From Phlebiopsis flavidoalba (Eukaryota > Basidiomycota > Agaricomycetes > Polyporales > Phanerochaetaceae): a DNA stretch of 64,000 nucleotides. Each line of letters starts with the position of its first letter. Position 1 is the first letter of the stretch. The DNA is taken from contig JAOCPU010000091.1 in assembly GCA_035772785.1 (NCBI GenBank), positions 1-64,000 of the forward strand. Reading direction: 5' to 3'. The position numbers and the translations under genes are program-made. Under the pieces are notes generated by a model. It was not told the DNA's origin and searched no databases. It saw nothing but the letters and a program-made list of their open reading frames with translations. Shown here one piece after another: positions 56,031 through 64,000 of the stretch.

Positions 56031-58942
56031 CTATTCCAAGACAAGACGAAGACGGTACAGGCTCATATCGTGATCATTCTCAAGGATGTAGTAAGGGCCA
56101 GCCCCCCAAAATCTTTCAACGCCTTCCTCCCTGATTCTCCGCCATATTTCCTTTTCATACGTGCGGTAGCGCTCGTTGCGTGTTTGCGGCTGTTCAATTG
56201 GGGTCTCTTTCCCTTCCATAAGTGACGGCAGTTTTTCTAGCTGCCTGACCAGCTGCATCTTTTTGGAAAGGCAAAATACATATATGTTGAATGCCACTGT
56301 AAGATATACAAAAAAGGTCAATAAACAGACTAGTAAACAATGGACATGTGTGACTGTGCCTCCGGCTCCATCAAATCAATGTCTCCGCTCAGAGCCCTGA
56401 GTCCATTCCAAAGTTCGCACAGAAACGGCAAGAGTTTAAAGGAGTTATATATTTGAAGAGTAAGGATTACTGTGAACCCCATATAAGCTTCTGGAAAAGT
56501 GGATATGAATGTTCTTCCATGCAGTGGCGACATGGCAAAATCCGATATTTTTTTTGCCGCATCTTGAATGACATCTGGATACTCATCATCAAGTTGCAAG
56601 CACAAGCGTTGGTAAAACGCTTCTGAGCCCGGTTTCAAGCGTGAGTCCAGGACATTGCAGATGCTATCACCCAACAATGAGAGCTGCTTGTGATAGTCAT
56701 GATGGGAGAAATTGGGGTTTTTTGGCATCCAGTATAACTTTGCAGCTACTGTTCCAGCCTTCAAAAGTGAAAATCTGGAATAGTGCGAGGATAGCTTGAG
56801 CATCCCAGTCACCATGATCAACTTGATAAACCTGCGTAGTGCACCGCTGACTGTCACAGAGGAACTCCGAGATGGAAGCATGAAGTACATGTATGTTTCC
56901 TTCGGGGTCGGTGCGGAGGAAGGACCGCAAAATCAATCAAATGACTGTGTGGCGTCTTCAAGTGCAAGGTGAGAGTAGAAGAAAGCTGCAATGTAATGGG
57001 GTAGAACGCCACGCTGCTGATGTCAGGCCAATACGCAATCACGCCTAGAATGGTCCGGAGTTTGCTTTAAGCGTGGTTCCATGCCAGGCGCCGAGTACTC
57101 ATGCGAAGGAAAGGCGGACTCAAGAACTTGAAGGTATAGCGCGTCAAGAGCCGATGCCTTCGGATTCGAGTTGGCAAGCAGCCGCTCAAACTGCTCCTCC
57201 GGATGGTCATGAAATGTGTCTAGAAATTGTGTCACGACACGACCATAGATGAAGAGCCCTCCCGCTTGCTCAATTAACTTTTGTGAGAGAGTCGGGATTC
57301 CGCAGAACGTAGTCGCCATATCCTGGAATCATGGGTATAGCTTTTCGAAGATAATGTAGATTCCACGTCGCCAGCCCATTGATCAAGAGAATCGTTCAAG
57401 TCGCGATGATAGACCTGCTCATGATTGGCTAGTGTCGGTGCAATGTTGGGATCGGGACGGGAAGCGATGAAAATGAGTAGCCAGGGGATCTTCGCAACAA
57501 GCTCGAGTAGATTTGTCAGAATTTTAGGCACAACATCGCGGTCCTGACATTCATCGAGGCCATCAACGACGAGGACTACGCGCTGTGGTTGAAGAGGTGG
57601 GGGCGATTGTACCAGGGGTGTTGACAGAAGATCTTCAAACCCGTACTGAAGCAGCTGATTGACGCCTCGTTTGGAATGCTCTCGCACTCCTTTCACGACA
57701 CGAGAGCGGATGTGCGGCTGCGATTTGAGCAATTTGGTGCGTGAGGGTTGAAAAAGAAGTCGGGAAGAAGCGAGGTCGCCACCGCCTCTGACGAAAAAGA
57801 AAGACGCCCCAAGAGCAGAGGGCTCAACCGAATCAAGGACCTTGCAGAGCTGGTACGCGATGGAAGACTTCCCCACACCACCGGGGCCTCCGCTGAGCCA
57901 GTAAACCTGCTTCTTGTGTCCACGCTCGGGAAAGGTGCCTGTAGTCCAGAGCATCAGTTCCTTGAAGAGCTCTTCGCGCGTTGCCCTCCATGAACTCGCT
58001 CTTCAGGTCAGCCACGGAGCGATAGCCGGCAGCGGCATGCGGCATTGAGTCGATGATTCGTTGTCGCTCTGACGTGCACACACACCGACGACAATTGAGT
58101 CTGGAGCTCGTAAAAACAGGAGCAAAGAGACGTACCCGCCTCCTCGAGCTTCTTCTGAATATTCTACTTCATTATCGCTTGAGACCGTCTCGGCATAGAA
58201 AGATTGAGCCGACTCACCCTCGTGTCTTGCACGATGCCTTTCACAATGTTCTCGATGGCCACTTCACCGCGAAACTGGATAGAAGATCTTCAGAGAGCTC
58301 GAATGCGTGCAAAGCGTTTAACATACCCGAAACATGTCGAGCGCGCTCTCCATTGCACTGTCCATATCCTCCAGGAGCTTCTTGTTCCGTTCCGCGAAAA
58401 ACCACCCTTTAAACGCTCCTAGAATGCCCTTACCACCCTTGAACCTAACAGTGGACTCCCTGAGATCTATGATAGCGCTGTCCAGAATTGGGTCAAGGTG
58501 AGGTGTGGAGGAGTCAAGCTAAGGAGACTTACCCTAAGAGTGCGTCTAAGCGAAGGCCGAGATCGGATGAGTTTATGGGCCCAGAAGACGTTGGTTTTCC
58601 TGCTTCGACCGCATACTCCTCTTCTACACCCTTGATCTCCCTCATCATCTCCTCCAGTGTTTCAGCCAACAGAAGCGCTTTGTGCCAAAAAACTCTCCGC
58701 GAGCCTTGTCATTTACCCGTGCAGTCTACAAGCCGTCAAGAACAATTAGCGAGACATTTCTACTGTATGGGTACGCCAGAACGGACCTGAACTCTTTCAA
58801 TAATGGTCTTTAGCCCTTTCGCTATGAGGGAAAGGCCCGGCAACGGTGTCAACTCCAGGGCGCTTTCTACGAACTCGAGGATGGGACCTGCGTGATCAAG
58901 GCTAGCATCGAGGATCGCCTCACGGCGACTCTCAGAGGGCAT
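56031..58942 (-). pseudogene. NLR-E: best preserved NACHT NLR copy
   Basis: Exon 1 is intact: ATG 58,942, 52 codons (MPSESRREAILDASLDHAGP..LPGLSLIAKGLKTIIERVQ), donor at 58,786. A 60-nt intron follows, and exon 2 (ARVNDKARGE..) has one frameshift. The coiled-coil exon lies around 58,440-58,210. The NACHT exon is open for 226 codons from 57,954: VYWLSGGPGGVGKSSIAYQL (P-loop with one extra Gly), ASFFFVRGGGDLASSRLLF, RVVLVVDGLDECQDRDVV (Walker B) and LLIFIASRPDPNIAP. A frameshift follows at about 57,345, then AGGLFIYGRVVTQFLDTF and SALDALYLQVLESAFPSHEY. The arm has LHASISEFLCDSQRCTTQVY (about 56,880) and DVIQDAAKKISDFAMSPLHG. The last exon ends IREEGVERFWG with an extra G altering the tail. Known role of the family: nucleotide-dependent oligomerising immune or heterokaryon-incompatibility sensors. 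Three to four indels from functional, so sequencing error is possible. Confidence 0.88.
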
Positions 58943-59064
58943 AACGTGTAGTGTTGCGAGATTGACTGAATGCGTCTGTGAGCAGAGGAACGGGTGCAAG
59001 TCAAAGCACGAAGGTCGCCGATGCGTGCGATGAAGGACCACGCCTCCGCCGCGTTTTTGCCCAT
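58867..59064 (-). other. Upstream ORF overlapping the NLR-E start
   Basis: 65 codons from ATG 59,064 (MGKNAAEAWSFIARIGDLRA), overlapping ATG 58,942 in another frame. It is the same length as the frame upstream of NLR-C. The NLR frame itself is also open upstream (HRTHRRPSCFDLHPFLCSQ), so an N-terminal extension cannot be excluded. Confidence 0.45.
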
Positions 59065-59429
59065 GTGGCGGATATTGCAAGAAGTTGGATTTCGGACCGC
59101 GCGCTGTCCTGGATTAGACTATCGCGCTTTCGCTTTATCGACTCCTCCACGATAATGACTCTACTGAATCGAGTACATTCGTCGTACATACAACAAACTC
59201 CGGGCTTGCAATTTACGAGATGTCTACCCGAGATAACAGAACGGCTTTGGTGATAGGATACATGAGAAATCGCCAATGAACAATGACAAGAGAGCGTACC
59301 GCATGCTGGCTCAGAAACCGGCCGACCCAGTGAGTGTTGTGTACGACTGCTCGACCACCATATCGCTGACCCCCACGGCTGACATCAACAAATGTCATAC
59401 GTAGACTCAGCGGTTGCTCGCGGTTTGAT

Positions 59430-60440
59430 CCGCATCGTAACACAACTTTCGCGTCTTCAATAGTAGAGAAGCTCGGCCGTCGTCATCAGACGACCTTCTC
59501 TGCTATGAGTACCTGTGAGCCGTCAGAGTGTGAGGGGGCGCAGTGGTGAGACGTCCATGGTATCCGACTCAGACTCCTTTCGGTGGATTTTGCAACCGGA
59601 GAGAAAGCATTTTGAAGCAGAGGTGGAGTGATGACGGAAGTTTGAGGCTGAGACTGAGCGCGACCCGCCCAGGTTGTACCGAATGGTCCAGTAGCGCATC
59701 AATCGGCGCATCAATTGATGCGCACTACGCTTTGTGCGTCGGAGATCGGGTTTACACTTTCCGTTCTGCCATGATGTTCATCTCGCGTCACGCCTCCTTC
59801 GTTCTACTTCACTGTAAAACTTTCTATTTCGCATCTTATCTGTTCATTCTTCCTACCGCGACTCACGCACTTCCCGCTCGCCTCGCCGGCAATGGCCAAC
59901 ACTGGCTCTGCCCATGGACGGCCTAGGAGTCACACCCATAAAGCGAAGACGCTTCAGAGCAGCAGAAAAACTTCAAGAGATAGTCGGCCCTGTAATCCTC
60001 TCCGTCTCGCGCTGCGTTGCCTGCGTTTGCACTTCGTGCGCGACCTATGTATTGGACAGACCAGCGCGTCCATCGACGGAGAGTCCGGTGATCGTGGAAG
60101 CCGGAATGGTGAAAGGGCGCGAAGCACCCTGGCTGAATTATGGGATCACTGGTACGTACTACAGCTGCTGACTTATGGGCATACATCTCAGACTACATCC
60201 TAGACCTCCCTACACTACTACAAGCCGCGCCTCCAGACACGCAACGTCTTTGCCTACGCACATCTGCCCGCCGTAACCTACAAATACCCGCACGACGGAA
60301 AACCCTTTGCACGAACGGCTCAGTTTCGTCTCGATCGCCGACACTGATATATGCTTGTACGTTGGCACCGTTGAGGCTCTGGGGCCGACGGGGTCAATGT
60401 ATGCGCGTCGCACATGGCTTCAGACCTCGAGCGCGTGCCA
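59430..60440 (+). repeat. 5' unit U, partial copy upstream of NLR-E
   Basis: This matches the first third of the unit at 33,440 and 51,210, for example TCAATTGATGCG, GTCGGAGATCGGGTTTACAC and CTACCGCGACTCACGCACTT. It is more diverged than the other two copies. After about 60,440 the similarity ends, and gene H is absent here. Confidence 0.75.
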
Positions 60441-60481
60441 AAGTTCCTCGACGTAGACCGATCGGTGACGGCGGGAGCTAG
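59914..60481 (+). CDS. Small two-exon protein, unknown function
   Basis: Proposed model: exon 1 59,914-60,151 (MDGLGVTPIKRRRFRAAEK), intron 60,152-60,191 (GTACGT..TCTCAG, 40 nt), exon 2 60,192-60,481, in total about 175 residues ending at TAG. The N-terminus is basic and is followed by a moderately hydrophobic, Cys-rich segment (IVGPVILSVSRCVACVCTSC), then a polar region and DYILDLPTLLQAAPP after the splice. The C-terminal third is Arg-rich. No family recognised. The two other copies (33,902 and 51,707) stop at codon 9, so this is the only open copy. It is divergent from NLR-E on the opposite strand, with about 1 kb between the starts. The model rests on splice sites and frame only. Confidence 0.4.
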
Positions 60482-61513
60482 ACATCGAAGCGCGAAGAGG
60501 TAGCTCGGAGGAACAGCACACACGCTATATCGGACATGTTCCCGCAGTTTGGCCCCTCACCACAACCCCTACAAGGCCGCAAACGGGTACGCTTCCAGAG
60601 ACGCGAGTTCCTGGCCCAAAAACCTCTGCGCCTCCCACTCATCATCCGTCACATGCGCACACGCCCTGCCTCCCGGCACTGGGGCATGCTCGCCCCTTGA
60701 CGTTGAAGCTTTGGAACCTCAGCACCTTTTTCCGAGGCCGACACACACGCCCTGGAATCTCTGCGAGCGTCGGATGCGCTCTGGTCAAGATAACCCTGTT
60801 CCAGTGCTGGACTTGGCCTGTCATATCGTGCATTACATCGCGTCTTGACACGTTGGTGCCGGGTCGTTGCACGTCTCCTTCATCGAAGGTAAGTCTGCCT
60901 TCCAGCATACCGGCCGCGCCTCACAAACCAATCACCAGTCGTCGATGCGTGCAGGGGCCCTGCGATGAATGGTCACATCAGTATCGGCCAAGCCGCGTTT
61001 CTTGGTCTACAATCATTTCGGTGTCGAGGTCATTCAGTGTGTCTTTGCAGCGCGCTTTGATTGTGCTACCCAAAGGCACGGGAGGACGTGGCATCCTGAT
61101 ATGGAGATCTCCCCGTTCTTGGCCCCCGTGGGCCCTACCTTCGTCCCGAGGCTCCTCGCGTTTGTCGCTTGGTGTGTGGACCGCCTATCTCACTTGGGTA
61201 CCATTTCCTCTGATTTCTCGAAGGTCCCCACTATTACACCTCTCGATCCACGCGTGGCGCGACCTGCAGATACTTGTCTTCTTCGCACGGAAGTGACACC
61301 CATCTCGCTCAATATCATATCTTCTGGGCTTCACGCACAGTCAGAGATGAGACGTCTGAGCATACTAACGTTTTGTCTATTGGGGCTATTCCTCGGTTCT
61401 ATGAGGTGCCCTACTTACACGCAGGATAGGGGACAAGTTGGAGAAGTCATGTTCTGGTGTGTGGACTAGGTATAATATCGTACTACGAGACAAGATGAAG
61501 ATGTTTCAGGCTA
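60482..61513. other. NLR-F 3' flank, no recognised gene
   Basis: Several overlapping open frames exist (plus strand 60,697-61,296 and 60,969-61,469), but neither matches a family I know. The stretch near 61,330-61,400 resembles the W unit (CACAGTCAGAGATGAGACG). Probably the NLR 3' flank in diverged form. Confidence 0.4.
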
Positions 61514-64000
61514 CTATTGTGATCGTCCTAAAGGATGTATATGTGGCAAGGGCCAACCCCAAAATTTCTCAACGCCTTCTTCCTTGATTCTTCGCCAGAG
61601 CTCCTCTTCATACGTACAATGACGCTCGCTGTTTGTCCACGGTTTCTCATTTGATACCCATCCATGACGCGTCAGTGCTAGCTCAGCAGCCTGAGGCTCT
61701 AGCGGCGAAGGGACTTCCAGTATTTCTCGCAAAATGGTTTCCCTTCTGTGAAGGCAGAATTCCATATATGTTGAATTTGGCTGTGAAATACATGAAGAGG
61801 TCAATGAACAAGCCAGGCAATGGACAGGTTGAATCGTACCTCTGGCACCATCAAATCAACACCTCCGCTCATACCCGAGAGTCTGGCCCAAGATTTGTGC
61901 ATAGACCGTAAAATCCCCGAATACAATCTGAGCTCTTCAATCAATGCCCCGGCGCCGATCTCTGAAAAGACCGATGTAAATGCTCTTCCATGCAGCGGCG
62001 ACATGCCGAAATCTGATAGTCTCTTCGCCATATCTTGAATGGGTTCATTTTGATGCTCAAGTTGCAAGGAGAAGCACTTGTCTAGCAACGTGGACGACTG
62101 GGACTCTACGCATATGGTCCTGGCTATACAAGCAAATCGACTGTGATGTACAAGCTCCCTGTGATAGTGATAATAGGAGAAGTCGGGGTCTTTGGCATCT
62201 AGTATAATTTGGCAGCTACTGTTCCAGCCCTCAAAAGTGTGAATCTGGAACAGCGTGAAGATAATTGGACATCCCAGTCATCATGATTGACTTGATAAAT
62301 CTGGGTTGTGCACCGCTGGCTGTTGCAGAGAAATTCTGAGATGGAAGCATGAAGTACGAGCACTCTTCCCGTGTTGGGGTCGGTACGGAGGAAGGATCGA
62401 AGTCGATCAAACGATTGGTTGGTATCTTCAAGGGAGAGATGAGAGTAGAAGAAGGCTGCAATGAGATAAGGTTGAACCCCCTTCGACATCATGTCGGGCC
62501 AGAACGCAATTACACCCAAAATTTGTCTTAAGTCTCCTCAAGCGTGGTTCCATGTCGGCAGCCGAGTATTCATGCGAAGGAAAAGGCGGACTCAAGAACC
62601 TGGAGATATAGCGCATCAAGAGCCGATACCCTCGAATTCGGCTTCTCGAGCAGTCGCTCAAACTGCTCCTCCGGATGGTCGTGAAATGTGTCCAGGAATT
62701 TTGTCACAACCCGAGCGTAGATGAAAAGTCCGCCCGCTTGTTCGACCAACTCCGTGAGCGAGTCGGGATTGCGCAGAACGTAGTCGCCATATCCTGGAAT
62801 CACGGGCACGATTTGTCGAAGGTAACGTTCGACATCGCCACCCCATTGCTCAAGCGTGTCGTTCAAATTTAGGTGGTAGACATGCGGATGATTCGCGAGT
62901 GTTGGTGCAATGTTGGGGTCGGGACGGGAAGCGATGAAGATGAGTAGCCAGGGGATGTCTACGACAAGCTTCAACAGGTATTTCAAGATCGTAGGCACGT
63001 CTTTGCGATCCTGACATTCGTCGAGACCATCGACAACGAGGACGATCCGTCGCATCTGATGTAATGGGTTCCATTTTACTAGGGGTTTTTGCAGAAGATC
63101 CTCAGACGCATACTGTAGCAGCTGATTGGCGCCTCGTTTGGAATGCTCTCGCGCGCTCCTGCAGCAACAAGAGAGCGCAAGTGCGGCTGCGACTGAGCAA
63201 TTTGGTGTGCGAGAGTCGGGAAAAAGAGTCGAGAGGAAGCGAGATCTCCACCACCTCTTACAAAGAAGAACGACGCCCCAAGAGCATCTGTCGAGTCGAG
63301 GATCTTGCAGAGTTGATACGTGATAGAAGATTTCCCCACACCGGGGCCGCCGCTCAGCCAGATAGACCTGCTTGGGTCCACCCTCGGGAAAGGTGCCGGT
63401 AGTCCAGAGCATCAGTTCCTCTGAAGAGCTCTTCGCGCGTGCCCTCCATGAACTCGCTCTTCAAATTGGCTACGGAACGATAGCCGGCAGCGGCATGCGG
63501 CATTGAGTCGATGATTCGTTTGTCGCTCTGACGTACACACCCAGACAATTGAGTCTGGAGTCCGTAACAACAGCGGCAGATAGACGTACCCGTCTCCTCG
63601 AGATTCTTCTGAATATTCTACTCCATTCTCTCTTGAGAACGTCTCGGCATAGAGACACTGTGCCCACTCACCCTCGTGTCTTGCACGATACCTTGCACGA
63701 TGGTCTCGATGGCCACTTCACCGCGGAACTGGACGGAAGATCTTGAGAGAGTCCGAATGCGTGCAAAGCGTTTAACATACCCGAAAACATTTTGAGCGCG
63801 TCCGCCAATGCCCTGTCCATATCCTCCAGGAGTTCCTTGTTCCGTTCCGCAAAAAACCACCCTTTACACGATCCCAAAAAGCCTTCGCCACCCTTGAACA
63901 TCATGCTGCGCTCCCTGATTTCCACGATATCGCTATCGAAAGCTAGGTCAAGATCAAATATAGAGCTTTGATTGCAAAGAAAGTGACCCTGAGAGCGTAG
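61514..64000 (-). pseudogene. NLR-F: NACHT NLR, truncated by the window edge
   Basis: Exon 1 and most of exon 2 lie beyond the right edge. The coiled-coil exon is visible from about 63,925 (MEIRERSMMFKGGEGFLG, ERNKELLEDMDRALADALKM). The NACHT exon starts near 63,530 (DSMPHAAAGYRSVANLKSEF, MEGTREELF). A frameshift near 63,420 moves the frame, and the P-loop WLSGGPGVGKSSITYQLC lies around 63,360-63,300. A long frame ending at 62,570 covers RRIVLVVDGLDECQDRKDVP, LLIFIASRPDPNIAP, DYVLRNPDSLTELVEQAGGL and SALDALYLQVLESAF. An extra T then shifts the frame. The arm has LHASISEFLCNSQRCTTQIY (about 62,330) and AKRLSDFGMSPLHGRAF. The intron 3' of DLMVPE (GTACGATT..TTCACAG) leads to the last exon STYMEFCLHRRET..YEEELWRRIKEEGVEKFWGW, stop at 61,514. 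Confidence 0.87.

Noticed and set aside
61801..61860. Hydrophobic segment before the last NLR exon as a transmembrane helix
   Set aside because: It is encoded by the intron between DLMVPE and the STYMEFCL exon (GTACGATT..TTCACAG), so it is not part of the protein.

Overview
The window looks like nuclear DNA of a basidiomycete fungus (Agaricomycetes). The reasons are short spliceosomal introns of about 40-60 nt with GT..AG borders, NACHT-type NLR proteins of the kind amplified in mushrooms and polypores, a fungal AAA+ ATPase, a fungal endonuclease/exonuclease/phosphatase protein, a pogo-like DNA transposon and an LTR retroelement with a CCHC gag. It is a repeat-rich accessory region. There is no bacterial operon logic, and no tRNA or rRNA gene was recognised. 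I cannot name the species.

The backbone is six paralogous NACHT NLR loci: NLR-A (3.4-6.5 kb, +), NLR-B (9.35-12.3 kb, +), NLR-C (32.9-30.0 kb, -), NLR-D (51.0-45.0 kb, -, split by an insertion), NLR-E (58.9-56.0 kb, -) and NLR-F (beyond 64.0 to 61.5 kb, -, cut by the window edge). Each has the same layout: a short helical N-terminal exon, a second helical exon, a coiled-coil exon, a NACHT ATPase exon, an ASISEFLCD-type arm region and a terminal exon ending in an EGVEKFW-like motif. Every copy carries frameshifts, so they are decaying paralogues or the assembly has uncorrected indels. The flanks were duplicated too. A and C with their flanks form an inverted pair. A 2.6-kb 5' unit carrying two small genes is nearly identical upstream of C and D and partly present upstream of E. 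Two 3' units (called V and W below) recur near the 3' ends.

Between the NLRs lie a decayed AAA+ ATPase (0.3-1.5 kb, -), a broken EEP-family gene (21.4-22.65 kb, +) and a low-complexity gene with DALPVR repeats (26.35-23.3 kb, -).

The mobile DNA is layered. A pogo-like element (38,902-44,249) has terminal inverted repeats and TA target duplications. A 2.26-kb LTR element (41,832-44,086) that encodes only gag is nested inside it, with near-identical LTRs and a CTTAT duplication. Four more terminal-inverted-repeat elements lack a recognisable transposase: 15,551-18,653; 26,853-28,052; 36,058-38,520; and 45,553-48,736, the last inside NLR-D. For several of these the paralogous duplicated segments in the same window act as natural empty-site controls, which makes the boundaries unusually well supported.
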